From Streptomyces poriferorum (lineage in GTDB: Bacteria; Actinomycetota; Actinomycetes; Streptomycetales; Streptomycetaceae): 64,000 nucleotides of DNA. Position 1 is the first letter of the stretch. Every line of letters starts with the position of its first letter. Below, piece after piece: positions 42,029 through 51,519 of this stretch. Below the pieces are notes generated by a model. That model had not been told where the DNA came from, searched no databases, and worked only from the letters and a program-made list of their open reading frames with translations. The stretch covers positions 1-64,000 of the forward strand of contig NZ_JAELVH010000006.1 of the NCBI RefSeq assembly GCF_019399235.1, given 5' to 3'. The position numbers and the translations under genes are program-made.

Positions 42029-44364
42029 CGTTGTCCCTCCTCGTCGTCCTGCCGCTCGGCGGGTACCGCGGTCAGTGGCAGCCGGACGCGCACCGGGCCC
42101 GACGGGCCGCCGGTGAGAGTTCCGCCGATCACCGCGGCCCGCAGGGCCAACTCCCGGCACAGGGACGCGCGCACGGAATCCGGCACGCCGGTCGCCGTGA
42201 GTATCAGCGCGGCGTCGTCCGCGTCCAGTGCCAGCACCATGGGCTCCTCGCCGCCGGCCGTGATGATGGTCTCGCAGGCATGGTAGGCGGCCAGGTCCAC
42301 CGCCGACGGCAGCTGTTCCGGCATTCCGTCGGCGGGCCGGATCTCGACCTCGCGGCCGATGGCCCGGACCTGATGGGCCAGCAGGTCGAGGGCCTGGAGG
42401 GTGGGCTGCGGACGGAGCTCGGGCGGCCCCTGGACCTCGCGGGCCGTGTCGAGCAGGCCGCGCATCGCGGCGAGGGCCTGACGGGCGTGGTCGGCGACCG
42501 CGTCGAGCCGGCCCGCCTCGGCCTGCGCGACAAGGTCGGCGGTGCGCGCCAGCACGGTGGTCTCCAGCCCCTCGGCGATCCGTCGGCGCTCCGCCCACGC
42601 GTCCCGTACCGCCTCCTCGGTCCAGGCCGCGAGGTGTTCCGCCTGCGAGCTGCGGGCGTCTCGGACGCGACGCCCCCGCACGGACCCGGCCCACCAGGCC
42701 GCGCCGGCCACCAGAGCCGCCTGGGCCGTCGCCCCTGCGGCGAGCGCCGGGACGGGGATGTCCGTGCCCCGGTGCAGGAACGCCGCGGTGGTGGCCACCG
42801 CGTGCCCCACCACGGCGGCCACCACCGGGAAGGCCGGCAGAGGGACACGCGGGCGGCCGTCGGTGCCGGGAGGGCCGGCGGCGGACGGGCGGGCCGCGGC
42901 CGAGGCGACGGCCGCGCAGGTGGCGGCCATGCTCAGCACCAGCGGCAGAAGCACCGGACCGGTGTACTCGCCCACGGCCATCGCCACCGGCCAGAGCACG
43001 GCCAGGCCGCTCACGATCCCGGGGGTGGCGACGGGAGCCCGGTGCCGCCACAGCAGCGCGAACGCCTGCGCCGCGGCCAGCAGGGCGAAGAGCACGCCCG
43101 CCGACACCCGCTCGCCGCCGGAGACGGAATCCGTCCGGACGACCAGCAGGGGCAGCAGCGGCTGCAGGACGAGGGCGGCAGCGGCCGTCAGTTGCGCGAG
43201 GCGGTAGGTCCACGGGACCGGCTGCTCCACCGGGGCCGCGGTCCTGCCGGGCAGGATCGCGTACACCTCCCAGCCGCCCTCCGCCGTCGGACCGCTGGTC
43301 AGCGTGCCGCCCGCCTCTCGTGCCCGGGACCGCAGAAAGCCCTGTCCGCGTCCCGAACCGAGGCCCGCGCCGTGGGCCGCCGCCCCCGCCGGTGGCGCCC
43401 CGCTCGTGATCACGACCTCCGTACGGGTGTCGCCGTACCGGCACGTCACAGTGGCCGGCGCACCGGGCGCGTGCCGCGCCACGTTGGTCAGCGCCTCGCG
43501 CACGATTCCGTACGCCGCGTCCGCGACGGCGCCGTCCGGCAGGGAATCGATCTCGCACTCCACCCGCCGGCCCAGCCGGGAGAAGCCGTCGACCAGGCCC
43601 AGCAGTCGCTCCCGCGGCGACGGGAGCTGTTCCCGCGAGGGTGCCGGAGCCCGCACCGCACCGAGGGCGCGGGTCACCTCGCGACCGGTCTCGGCGGCGA
43701 ACCTCAGCGCTTCGCCGGCCAGTTCGGGACGGCGCTCGCGCAGCCCGAGGGCGGCCCCGGCAGTGACGACCACAGCGGTCAGGTGGTGGGCGCTGACATC
43801 ATGCAACTCCCTTTCCATCCGCTGCCTTTCGGCGCCAGGGAGCCGATGGCGCTCAGTCTCGGCCCGCAGGAGAAGTTGTCCGGCGGTCCATCGCGCCTGC
43901 CGGGCCCGGCGTACGAGAATTCCGGCTGCGCACGTGGCTGCGTACAGCACGGCCGTCAGAGCGAGGTCGAGTCCGTCGCGGTCGCTGAGGCCTTGCAGGC
44001 TGAGGTTGTGCAGCGACTGCCAGGCGGCGAGCGCCAGTACGCACAACACGGCGGTGAAGGTGTCGTGTTCGCAGGCCACCGTGAACAGGGCCAGCGCGAC
44101 ACCGGCCGTACCCAGGACAGCCACCGCGCCCGGCGGCAGCGGACCTGCCCCCAGGGCGCAGGCGGCGGCGACCAGGACAAGGGTGGTCACCGGCCTCGCG
44201 TGCCGGACAAGGAGCGCGGCCGTCACCAGTCCGGCGACGAGGGCGGCCACCAGAAGCGCGGACCCGTCCGGGACCGTCCCACGGATCAGGCCGGCCCCCG
44301 GCCACAGGGCGGCCTGGGCGCAGAGCACCACGAGCGGGAGCAGTCGACGGTCGGTTCGGTTCAT
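42025..44364 (-). CDS. Sensor histidine kinase with duplicated module, second half degenerate
   Basis: A 779-residue membrane protein, about twice the usual size for this class. The first module has about five transmembrane helices, a HisKA_3 helix with the phosphoacceptor His188 (ELHDVSAHH), an N-box (REALTNVARHAPG) and a G-box (GLGSGRGQGFLRSRA). A second membrane block (about residues 390-560) is followed by a second HisKA_3-like helix. There the His position is Glu601 (AEGLETTV), and the ATPase-like region lacks clear N and G boxes. This looks like an internal duplication whose second copy lost catalysis. The stop overlaps the response regulator start. Confidence 0.8.
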   Translation of the reverse strand: MNRTDRRLLPLVVLCAQAALWPGAGLIRGTVPDGSALLVAALVAGLVTAALLVRHARPVTTLVLVAAACALGAGPLPPGAVAVLGTAGVALALFTVACEHDTFTAVLCVLALAAWQSLHNLSLQGLSDRDGLDLALTAVLYAATCAAGILVRRARQARWTAGQLLLRAETERHRLPGAERQRMERELHDVSAHHLTAVVVTAGAALGLRERRPELAGEALRFAAETGREVTRALGAVRAPAPSREQLPSPRERLLGLVDGFSRLGRRVECEIDSLPDGAVADAAYGIVREALTNVARHAPGAPATVTCRYGDTRTEVVITSGAPPAGAAAHGAGLGSGRGQGFLRSRAREAGGTLTSGPTAEGGWEVYAILPGRTAAPVEQPVPWTYRLAQLTAAAALVLQPLLPLLVVRTDSVSGGERVSAGVLFALLAAAQAFALLWRHRAPVATPGIVSGLAVLWPVAMAVGEYTGPVLLPLVLSMAATCAAVASAAARPSAAGPPGTDGRPRVPLPAFPVVAAVVGHAVATTAAFLHRGTDIPVPALAAGATAQAALVAGAAWWAGSVRGRRVRDARSSQAEHLAAWTEEAVRDAWAERRRIAEGLETTVLARTADLVAQAEAGRLDAVADHARQALAAMRGLLDTAREVQGPPELRPQPTLQALDLLAHQVRAIGREVEIRPADGMPEQLPSAVDLAAYHACETIITAGGEEPMVLALDADDAALILTATGVPDSVRASLCRELALRAAVIGGTLTGGPSGPVRVRLPLTAVPAERQDDEEGQR

Positions 44365-44596
44365 CAGGGACCAAGGCTATGGCCGCAGGTGAGCGGCCGT
44401 CCTCCGACCCGGGGCGGACGCCGTTCTCTTACCTGGGGTGCAGGCTCTGCACCCGCGGGAGGACCCCGCGGTCGTCCCCCGGCCCGAGGACGGGGGGCAC
44501 GGCCGGCCCTAGGCTCGATCACATCGGGAAAGCGGCCGGTCACCGGCTGTTCCGCATCCCGCCCATCAACTCTCCCGTCGATTCAAGGAGTCACCC

Positions 44597-45046
44597 ATGT
44601 CCAAGCGCGTCCTCGTCCCGTCCGTCATCGGCGTCGTCGCTCTCGGTGCCGTCGCCGCCGGGGGATACGCCATTGCCTCGGCCGCCTCCGGGCCGGACGT
44701 GGAGAACGGTTCGGCACGCTACGTCGCGCCGACCCCGCGCGGTGCGGGGGCACTCACGTACACCGCGGACGTGAGCGACGACTCGGGTGTGCGCAGCCTC
44801 AAGGTGCTCGCCTGGCCGACGAGCTCGAAGCTCGACCCGACCGAGGCGGAGATGCGGTCCGTGGACGCGGCCACCTGCCGCGGCACCTCGGACACCACCT
44901 CGCGCTGCACCTACACGCTGAAGGTGACACAGCGGGACGCGGCCGGTCTGGCGGAAGGCGCCTGGGACGTGTCGGTGCTGGCGACCGCGAAGGACGGAGA
45001 CACGAAGTTCCTGCCCCGGGCGGCCACGTTCACCGTCACGCGCTGA
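44597..45046 (+). CDS. Small secreted protein, DUF5707-like
   Basis: A 149-residue protein. An N-terminal signal segment of about 30 residues (VLVPSVIGVVALGAVAAGGYAIASAASG) is followed by a beta-rich domain with one Cys pair (ATCRG and SRCTY). It resembles the Streptomyces family DUF5707 from memory; the function is unknown. ATG 44597 follows AAGGAG. The divergent gap to the kinase gene (44365-44596) contains no clear operator. Confidence 0.6.
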   Translation: MSKRVLVPSVIGVVALGAVAAGGYAIASAASGPDVENGSARYVAPTPRGAGALTYTADVSDDSGVRSLKVLAWPTSSKLDPTEAEMRSVDAATCRGTSDTTSRCTYTLKVTQRDAAGLAEGAWDVSVLATAKDGDTKFLPRAATFTVTR

Positions 45047-45066
45047 ACAGGCCGGAGGCGGCCTGT
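45047..45066 (+). terminator. Small terminator hairpin
   Basis: ACAGGCC / GGCCTGT with a six-base loop, directly after the stop of the small secreted protein. Confidence 0.5.
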
Positions 45067-45267
45067 CGGAGGCGGGCCCTCACACGCGCGACCGGCCGCG
45101 CCGAACCGTCAGGGGGTGCCGGACGCGAGCCCGGTGCCTCCCGCCCCGATGTGTCCGTCGTGGACATCCGGATGCCGCTCCCCGGTTCCCGCGCCCGCGA
45201 CCGGCAGCCCGGTATGGTCGGGAATCGTCCCCGCAGATCAGCCCCGAGGCTTCCGGTGAGGTTCGCG

Positions 45268-45828
45268 ATGCGAAAGATCATCTATTCCATGTCGGTCTCC
45301 CTCGACGGCTTCTTCGAGGGACCGGACCAGGACATCAGCTGGCACCTCGTCGACGAGGAACTGCACCGCTACTTCAACGAGCGGATCGCCGGGATGGGCG
45401 GGTTCCTTCACGGGCGGGTCGTCCATGAGCTGATGGCGGATTTCTGGCCCACCGCGGACCAGGACCCGGCGAACGCCGGGCCGATGGCCGATTTCGCCGT
45501 CATCTGGCGGAACATGCCGAAGTACGTCTACTCCCGGACGCTGGAGCGGGCGGACTGGAACACCACGATCGTCCGCGAGGTCGTGCCCGAAGAGGTCAGG
45601 GCTCTGAAGGAGCAGCCCGGCGGTGACCTGGGGCTCGGTGGCGCCGACCTCGCCGCGTCCTTCGCGGCGCTCGATCTGATCGACGAGTACTGGGTCTACG
45701 TCCACCCGGTCCTGATCGGCCGGGGGAGGTCCATGTTCCCGTCGACGGACACCAGGACCGCACTCCGGCTCGCGGGCACGCGGACCTTCGGCAGCGGGGT
45801 CGTGGAACTGCGGTACGAGCGGGCCTGA
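45268..45828 (+). CDS. Dihydrofolate-reductase-family (RibD C-terminal-like) protein
   Basis: A 186-residue protein. The MRKIIYSMSVSLDGFFEGPDQ start and the GGADLAASFAALDLIDEYWVYVHPVLIGRG stretch are typical of the DUF-type DHFR/RibD reductases common in actinomycetes. It presumably binds NADPH; the substrate is unknown. ATG 45268 follows GTGAGG; GTG 45256 is an alternative. The 222 bases upstream hold no gene; a TATGGT -10-like box occurs near 45213. Confidence 0.75.
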   Translation: MRKIIYSMSVSLDGFFEGPDQDISWHLVDEELHRYFNERIAGMGGFLHGRVVHELMADFWPTADQDPANAGPMADFAVIWRNMPKYVYSRTLERADWNTTIVREVVPEEVRALKEQPGGDLGLGGADLAASFAALDLIDEYWVYVHPVLIGRGRSMFPSTDTRTALRLAGTRTFGSGVVELRYERA

Positions 45829-45952
45829 ACGGAGGCGTGGGACTGCTGCCGCGCGCGGAACCACGATCGGTCGGGCGGCTGCCCCGCTCCGGAACTCGTC
45901 GCCCCGGGGCGCGAGACGGCCGTACAGCGCGGGCACTGCGGCTGACGCGCTC

Positions 45953-45978
45953 GTGTCCGCTCATTCCGGAGCGGACAC
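45953..45978. terminator. Convergent terminator before the alcohol dehydrogenase operon end
   Basis: Perfect 10-bp stem GTGTCCGCTC / GAGCGGACAC with loop ATTCCG, between two convergent genes. Confidence 0.65.
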
Positions 45979-45992
45979 AGGAGGTGCTGTCC

Positions 45993-46029
45993 GAACCCGG
46001 CACCGAACCCGGCACCGAACCCCGGCACC
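45993..46029. repeat. Three tandem 12-bp repeats
   Basis: GAACCCGGCACC at 45993-46004 and 46005-46016, then GAACCCCGGCACC at 46017-46029 with one extra C. It is a short intergenic repeat after the convergent terminator, with no known role. Confidence 0.6.
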
Positions 46030-46083
46030 GGGCCCCGGCCGCGCGGGCCGGAGGCTCGGTGAAGGGCGGCCGGGATCCTCTTC

Positions 46084-47223
46084 TCACACCCCCAGCAGCC
46101 CCGAAGTGTCGAGCACCTGACGGATCGCCCGGCCGGAAGCCAGCTCCTCCATCGCGTGGTTGACCTCGTCCAGCACGAGGGTGCCGGTGTGCATCTCCTC
46201 CACCGGCATCAGCCCCGCCCGCCACAGGTCCAGGAACCGGGGGATGTCGCGGCGCGGGACCGCGTCACCCATGTAGGAGCCCAGCAGCGACTTGCCCTCG
46301 CCCGCGAAGGCCAGGGCCGGGACCTCCAGCACCCGGTCGGGGGCGGGCAGGCCCACCGAGACGACCTTGCCGCCGCGGGCCACCGCGGCCAGGCACTCGG
46401 CCATGACCTTCGGGCTGCCCACGGCCTCCACCGCCACCTCCGCCCCGCCGGACGTCAGTTCGCGGATCGCGCCGAGCGCCTCGTCGGGGGCGTATGTGTG
46501 CGTCGCGCCCAGGCGCAGGGCCAGTGCGCGCTTCTCCGGGACCGGGTCGACGGCGACGATCGGGTACGCGCCGGCCGCCCGTGCCCCGAGCACCGCTGAC
46601 AGGCCCACGCCGCCCAGCCCGTAGACCACGGCCGACTGGCCGGGGCGCAGGGCGGCCGTGTTGATCACCGCGCCGGCGCCCGTCAGGACCGCGCAGCCGA
46701 ACATCGAGGCCACGGTGAACGGGATGTCGCGGGGGATCGGCACCACGGACTCCTGGGCCACCACCGCGTACGAGGAGAACGCCGAGACGCCCAGCTGGTG
46801 GTGGACCGTGGCGCCGGAGGCGTCCGTCAGCAGGGAGGGGCCGTGCAGCAGGGCGCCGGAACCGTTCGCCGCGGCGGCCTGCGCGCACAGGGCGGGGCGG
46901 CCCGCCGCACAGTCGGCGCAGAAGCCGCAGCTCGGCACGAAGACCAGGGCGACGTGGTCACCGGGGACGATCCGGTGGACGCCGGGCCCGGTCTCCTCCA
47001 CCACCCCGACCGCCTCGTGGCCCAGGGCCATGGGGAGCGGCCGGACCCGGTCGCCGTTGACGACCGAGAGGTCCGAGTGGCACAGGGAAGCGGCGGCGAC
47101 GCGGACCAGGACCTCGCCCTCGCGCGGGGCGCCGAGGTTCAGCTCCTCCACCTCGACCGGACGGGTTCGGGCGTAGGGCCGTGCCGTTGATATACCGCGC
47201 AGGACCACGGACCGGGTCTTCAC
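46084..47223 (-). CDS. Zinc-dependent medium-chain alcohol dehydrogenase
   Basis: A 379-residue class III-like MDR enzyme. Catalytic zinc residues lie in AASLCHSDL and GHEAVG. The structural zinc Cys cluster CGFCADCAAGRPALC is present. The cofactor motif is GLGGVGLSAVLGA, followed by VAVDPVPEK, in which the Asp suits NAD. The GTG start overlaps the ABM gene stop (GTGA). It is the last gene of the seven-gene minus-strand operon. It could oxidise an alcohol released by the upstream enzymes. Confidence 0.82.
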   Translation of the reverse strand: MKTRSVVLRGISTARPYARTRPVEVEELNLGAPREGEVLVRVAAASLCHSDLSVVNGDRVRPLPMALGHEAVGVVEETGPGVHRIVPGDHVALVFVPSCGFCADCAAGRPALCAQAAAANGSGALLHGPSLLTDASGATVHHQLGVSAFSSYAVVAQESVVPIPRDIPFTVASMFGCAVLTGAGAVINTAALRPGQSAVVYGLGGVGLSAVLGARAAGAYPIVAVDPVPEKRALALRLGATHTYAPDEALGAIRELTSGGAEVAVEAVGSPKVMAECLAAVARGGKVVSVGLPAPDRVLEVPALAFAGEGKSLLGSYMGDAVPRRDIPRFLDLWRAGLMPVEEMHTGTLVLDEVNHAMEELASGRAIRQVLDTSGLLGV

Positions 47224-47522
47224 GCGGTCACCTCGTCCCGGGGCGAGCAGCGCAGGACGTCGCGGCTCTCCAGGAGCGGGACGACCTGGCCGAGCACGAT
47301 CTCCTGGAAGTGCGGGGTCGCGCAGTGCGCGGTGAAGTCGGCCTCGGCCGCGTACTCCTCGTAGAGCACGATCGCCCGCGGGTCCTCGGTGCCCTGGTGG
47401 ACCCGGTAGGCGAGGTTGCCGGGCTCCTCGCGGGAGGCGGCGGCCATGGTGTCGAGCAGCGGGAGGACGGTGTCCTGCTCGCCGGGCCTGGTGCGGTAGC
47501 GGGCTACGACTACGTATGTCAC
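47220..47522 (-). CDS. ABM-fold monooxygenase-like protein (putative quinol monooxygenase)
   Basis: A 100-residue single-domain protein (TYVVVARYRTRPGEQDTVLPLL, then GNLAYRVHQGTEDPRAIVLYEEY) typical of the YgiN/ABM dimeric ferredoxin-like fold. Such proteins act without cofactor on quinones or activated methylenes, and some are only binding proteins. GTG 47522 follows AGGAG. It sits seven bases after the GlpP gene, within the operon. Confidence 0.75.
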   Translation of the reverse strand: MTYVVVARYRTRPGEQDTVLPLLDTMAAASREEPGNLAYRVHQGTEDPRAIVLYEEYAAEADFTAHCATPHFQEIVLGQVVPLLESRDVLRCSPRDEVTA

Positions 47523-47529
47523 GTCGGTA

Positions 47530-48189
47530 CTACTCCTGGGGTGGGACCGGCCTCTTGAGTGCGGCCGGCGGGACCGGTGGCAGCTGGTCGCGGCGCAGAT
47601 GCCAGAGGCGGGGGTCGGACGTGGCGGCCGCGGCCGACCCGAGGGCCAGCGCGAGCGCCACGTCCGCGGGGCACTCCACGAAGCCCGCGGCCACCGACGG
47701 GGACATGGCGCGCTGGGCCTGCGCACTCATCCGGGCGATGATCGGGGCGGGCATGATCTCGACCAGGTCCGGCGCCCCGCGCGAGATCGCGTCCGTGGAG
47801 CGGCGCAGATTGGACCGGTCGGTGACGAACACCTTCATCATCGTCAGCAGGCCGAGCGGCCGGCCCTTCTCTATGAGCGAGAGCCGGGTGCTGACCACGC
47901 CGTGGGCGCCCATGTTCTTGATGAACTCCAGCGCGCCCCGGTCCTGAGCCAGACCGGGGCTGCTGTCCACGTTCACGAACACGAGCTTCCCCGCCCGGCC
48001 CAGCGCCGGCACGACCTGGGGCAGCTGCCCCACCGCGAACGACGCGAGGATGCATACCTTGGCCGGTGCGGTCAGGAACTGCCGCAGCGGCTGGGTGCCG
48101 ACGACCGACGCGATCACGGGCACCTCGGCGAACGCCGAGGTGAGCCGCGGATCGAGCGGTGCGCCGGACCGGGACGGGGAAGGGGTCAT
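47530..48189 (-). CDS. glpP: GlpP-family glycerol-3-phosphate-responsive antiterminator
   Basis: A 219-residue protein with the GlpP TIM-barrel-like pattern (CILASFAVGQLP, KLVFVNVDSSPGLAQDRGALEFIK, GVVSTRLSLIEKGRPLGLLTMMKVFVTD, APDLVEIMPAPI). In Bacillus, GlpP with glycerol-3-phosphate binds leader mRNA of glp genes and prevents termination. Here it is the fifth gene of an operon whose leader contains a hairpin with a seven-T run. ATG 48189 lies 28 bases after the flavoenzyme gene. Its own activity is inferred from family and the leader structure. Confidence 0.8.
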   Translation of the reverse strand: MTPSPSRSGAPLDPRLTSAFAEVPVIASVVGTQPLRQFLTAPAKVCILASFAVGQLPQVVPALGRAGKLVFVNVDSSPGLAQDRGALEFIKNMGAHGVVSTRLSLIEKGRPLGLLTMMKVFVTDRSNLRRSTDAISRGAPDLVEIMPAPIIARMSAQAQRAMSPSVAAGFVECPADVALALALGSAAAATSDPRLWHLRRDQLPPVPPAALKRPVPPQE

Positions 48190-48217
48190 GGCACAACCTG
48201 CCTGGAAGAGTGCTGGG

Positions 48218-49771
48218 TCAGTTCAGCGGAGACGTACCGAATCGGCTGGGAAGGCCCAGTTTGCCAGGGTTGAGGATGCCGGCCGGGTCCAGGGCCGCCT
48301 TCACCGCGACGAACGTCGCGAAGCCCGCGCCCAGGGATTCCTGCAGGTAGGGGCCGCGCAGCAGTCCGCAGCCGTGGTGGTGGCTGAGCGCCGCGGCGTG
48401 CTTGATGAGGACGGCGTTGGCCGCGTCCCACACCGAGCGGTACCAGTCGCGCCGCGCCTCGGGCGCCACCTCGCCGCGCAGCGAGAAGTAGACGCAGGCG
48501 CCGTCGGTGTACGCGTGCGACTGGTGGGCGGACGCCGCCAGGGTGCCGGGCACCGACTGGATCGCGGCGACCACCTCGTCGTAGATGACCGGGAGGCCGG
48601 CCCAGGAGGCCGCCATCTCCAGGGTGTCGGCGACGAAGCCCGGACCCGGCGTGAAGCCGTCCGCTGACTTGCCGACGATCATCCGCTCGTCCAGCCAGCG
48701 CTCGAAGACCGCCTCGGAGTCCAGCTCGGGGCCGTACGCGGAGCAGACCTCGGCCGCCACCTTGATCGTGGCGTCCACGATCGCCGGGTCGCCCTCGTCG
48801 GCGATCAGCAGGAGGTTGGTCTCCGGGTGGCCGAAGTGGGTGCCCGACTCCAGGGCGTCGTACAGCCGCAGGACGGCCGGGGTCGCGCCGCGCTGCATGA
48901 TCTTGCGGCAGGCGTCCAGGCCCTCGGCGAAGGTCTCGAAGCCGAAGGCGACGGCGTTCGCGTACTCGGGCAGCGGGTGGACGCGCAGCCGCGCGCCGAC
49001 GATGACGCCGAGGGTGCCCTCGGAGCCGATGAACAGCTGGCGCAGGTCCGGTCCGACCGCCGCACGGGCGTAGTCGCCGTACGTGGCGCGGGTGCCGTCC
49101 GCGTGGATGACGTCCACGCCCACGACCATGTCCTCGATCTTGCCGTAGCGCGTGGAGAGCTGGCCGGCGCCGCGGCAGGCGATCCAGCCGCCGACCGTGG
49201 AGACGGCGAACGCGGAGGGCCAGTGGCCCGTCGTGACGCCGTACTCCTCCTGGAGCTGCTTCTCGAAGAGGTCGCCGAACATGCCGGCCTGGACGTCCAC
49301 CACGTTCGACTCGGCGTCGAATCCGGTGATCCCGTTCAGCCCGCACACGTCCAGGACGACACCGCCGAAGACGGGCAGCGCCGCCCCCGTGACGTTGGAG
49401 CGGCCCGCGGACGGGGTGACCGGGATGCCCGCCGCGTGGCAGATCCGCAGCACGGCGGCGACCTGGTCCGCGTCGGCCGCCTCGACGATCACGGCGTCCG
49501 GAGTCGCGGGACGGCCCTCGGTCTCGCCGATCATCGAACCGGCCCACCAGTCACGGGTCCGGGTGACGACCTCGTCGCGCTCCACGTGCACGGCGTGCGC
49601 GGCCTCGCGCAGCGCCTCGACCACGGCCTCGGGGACCTCGACCGGGTTGTTCTGGAGCGCGGCCTCGCCGTCGCCGATGGGGGTGTTCTGCGCCCACTTG
49701 GCGAAACTGGGAGCGCCGACCGTGTAGTTGCCCCGGTTGAACGGGTGGGTGATGGTCTGACGGCTGATCAT
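48218..49771 (-). CDS. FAD-linked oxidase family, alkyl-dihydroxyacetonephosphate synthase-like
   Basis: A 517-residue VAO-fold flavoprotein. The N-terminal FAD half has VTPSAGRSNVTGAALP, TTGHWPSAFAVSTVGGW and IEDMVVGVDVI. These align by eye with eukaryotic AGPS motifs (TTGHxPDS, STVGGW, GNIEDLV). The triple His464-His466 (LSHHHGCG) equals the essential His block of AGPS, and the C-terminus ALDPAGILNPGKLG is shared. AGPS exchanges acyl and alkyl groups on DHAP. Its ATG overlaps the glpD stop by four bases. A glycolate- or lactate-oxidase-like role is the alternative. Confidence 0.75.
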   Translation of the reverse strand: MISRQTITHPFNRGNYTVGAPSFAKWAQNTPIGDGEAALQNNPVEVPEAVVEALREAAHAVHVERDEVVTRTRDWWAGSMIGETEGRPATPDAVIVEAADADQVAAVLRICHAAGIPVTPSAGRSNVTGAALPVFGGVVLDVCGLNGITGFDAESNVVDVQAGMFGDLFEKQLQEEYGVTTGHWPSAFAVSTVGGWIACRGAGQLSTRYGKIEDMVVGVDVIHADGTRATYGDYARAAVGPDLRQLFIGSEGTLGVIVGARLRVHPLPEYANAVAFGFETFAEGLDACRKIMQRGATPAVLRLYDALESGTHFGHPETNLLLIADEGDPAIVDATIKVAAEVCSAYGPELDSEAVFERWLDERMIVGKSADGFTPGPGFVADTLEMAASWAGLPVIYDEVVAAIQSVPGTLAASAHQSHAYTDGACVYFSLRGEVAPEARRDWYRSVWDAANAVLIKHAAALSHHHGCGLLRGPYLQESLGAGFATFVAVKAALDPAGILNPGKLGLPSRFGTSPLN

Positions 49772-51441
49772 GCTGCTGCCCCTTCGAGGAGTACGGACTT
49801 TTCGTGACGGACGGCTGCGAGGTAGTCGGAGACGGAACGCTCCACCTCGGCCTCCGTGAGGTTCAGTTCGCGGCCGAGGATCGCGCCGACCGCGCCCGCC
49901 GCGTCGGCGGAGGCGTCGCGGGCGAAGAGCCGGGCGCGCATGCGGCGGGAGAGGACGTCGTCGACCGAGCGGGCGAGCTCCGCGCGGGCCGCGTAGACGA
50001 CCTCGGCCTTCGTGTAGGCAAGTCCCGCGACGATGGGCTCGGCCAGCGTCGGGTCCTCCTGGATCAGGTCGCCGACGAAGCGCGCCTCGGTGCCGAAGCG
50101 CTCGCCCAGGTGCGCGGCGATGCCACCGGAGGCGGCCACGGCCTCGGCGTCGTAGCCGGCGCCGCCGAGCAGCGGAAGGTCCGTGGTGCGGCTCCTGCCC
50201 TTGCGGCCGAGGACGGTCATCACCTTGTCGATGACGAGCTCGCCCATGTGCCGGCTGGTGGTGAGCTTGCCGCCGGTCACCGTGACCATGCCGGTGCGGC
50301 CGATGCTGATGTGGTGGTCGCGCCGCATGTCGAGCGTCGCGCCCTCCTTGCCGCCGACCAGCGGACGCAGCCCGCCGATGGAGCCGACCACGTCGTCCGG
50401 GGTGAGCTTGCCCTCGAAGGCGGTGTTGGCGCCCTCCAGCAGGAAGTCCATCTCCTGACGCGTGCAGTGCACGTCGTCGGGGGAGCCCTGGTAGTCCTCG
50501 TCCGTGGTGCCCAGCACGACGCTGTTGCCCCAGCGGGTGCACGTCGCACGGCGGGCGCGGCCGGGGATCGGCACGGTGACCGTGCAGTTGATCCGTACCT
50601 TGTCCCACGGCACCACGATGTGCACGCCCTTGGCCGGGCGGACCTGCGGCCGGTGGCCGTCGACGGCCTTCGCGTCCAGCTCGTCGGTCCACACCCCGGT
50701 GGCGTTGACGACGGCCCGCGCCCGGATGTCGACGCTGTCACCGTCCACGTCGACCCGCGCCCCGGCCACCTTGCCGGACTGCATCAGCAGGCCCTCGGCC
50801 TTCGCCCCGTTGAGGACCGTCGCACCGAGCGCCGCGGCGGTGCGCACGATGGTCAGGACGAGACGGGCGTCGTCGGTACGGGCGTCGAAGTACATCAGCC
50901 CGCCCTGGAGGTTCTCCGCGCGCAGCGTCGGCGCCTGCGCGAGGACCTCCGGGACGGTCAGCCGCTGGTGGAGCTTGCCGATCCGCCAGCCGCCGACCAG
51001 GTCGTACGTCCACAGCAGCCCCTCGAAGCCCTTGGCGAGGCGGGCGTCGAAGATGCCTTCCTTCTCCAGGATCGGGAAGAGGAACGGCAGCCGGTGCACC
51101 AGGTGCGGGGCGTTCTTGCGGAAGCGGTGCCGCTCCAGGAGCGAGTGCCGTACGAGGTTGACGTTGCCCTGCTCGATGTAGCGCAGCCCCCCGTGCACCA
51201 TCTTCGAGGACTTCGACGACGTGCCCGAGGCGAAGTCGTCCTTCTCGATCAGTGCCGCGCGCAGCCCGCGCGAGGCGGCGTCCAGTACGGCGTACGCCCC
51301 GGTGATGCCGCCGCCGATGACGAGTACGTCGTACGTGTCGTCGGCCAGTTGCCGCTTGGCCGCCGCGCGGTCGAGCAGCAGGGGCGTGCGGCGGGTCGCC
51401 GCGGCGCTGCGCCGCGGTTTCCGGGCGGGCATGGTGATCAC
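49768..51441 (-). CDS. glpD: Glycerol-3-phosphate dehydrogenase (GlpD family)
   Basis: A 557-residue flavoprotein. VLVIGGGITGAYAVLDAASRG is the FAD motif, followed by DDFASGTSSKSSKMVHGGLRYI, the GlpD signature, and later GVHIVVPWDKV and SIGGLRPLV. A C-terminal helical domain completes the family architecture. It oxidises sn-glycerol-3-phosphate, or a close analogue, to the ketone and feeds quinone. GTG 51441 follows AGGAG; the ATG three codons later is also possible. Confidence 0.85.
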   Translation of the reverse strand: MITMPARKPRRSAAATRRTPLLLDRAAAKRQLADDTYDVLVIGGGITGAYAVLDAASRGLRAALIEKDDFASGTSSKSSKMVHGGLRYIEQGNVNLVRHSLLERHRFRKNAPHLVHRLPFLFPILEKEGIFDARLAKGFEGLLWTYDLVGGWRIGKLHQRLTVPEVLAQAPTLRAENLQGGLMYFDARTDDARLVLTIVRTAAALGATVLNGAKAEGLLMQSGKVAGARVDVDGDSVDIRARAVVNATGVWTDELDAKAVDGHRPQVRPAKGVHIVVPWDKVRINCTVTVPIPGRARRATCTRWGNSVVLGTTDEDYQGSPDDVHCTRQEMDFLLEGANTAFEGKLTPDDVVGSIGGLRPLVGGKEGATLDMRRDHHISIGRTGMVTVTGGKLTTSRHMGELVIDKVMTVLGRKGRSRTTDLPLLGGAGYDAEAVAASGGIAAHLGERFGTEARFVGDLIQEDPTLAEPIVAGLAYTKAEVVYAARAELARSVDDVLSRRMRARLFARDASADAAGAVGAILGRELNLTEAEVERSVSDYLAAVRHEKSVLLEGAAA

Positions 51442-51519
51442 AACATCAACTCCTGGTGGTTCGGTGCGGCGGCCGCGTGGTCGGGTGTCCGGCCGCCGCC
51501 TGCTGACGGTGAGGGGCCG

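Noticed and set aside
45993..46029. Tandem 12-bp repeats as a CRISPR-like or regulatory array
   Set aside because: There are only three units, no spacers and no cas genes. The repeats lie beyond a terminator between convergent genes.
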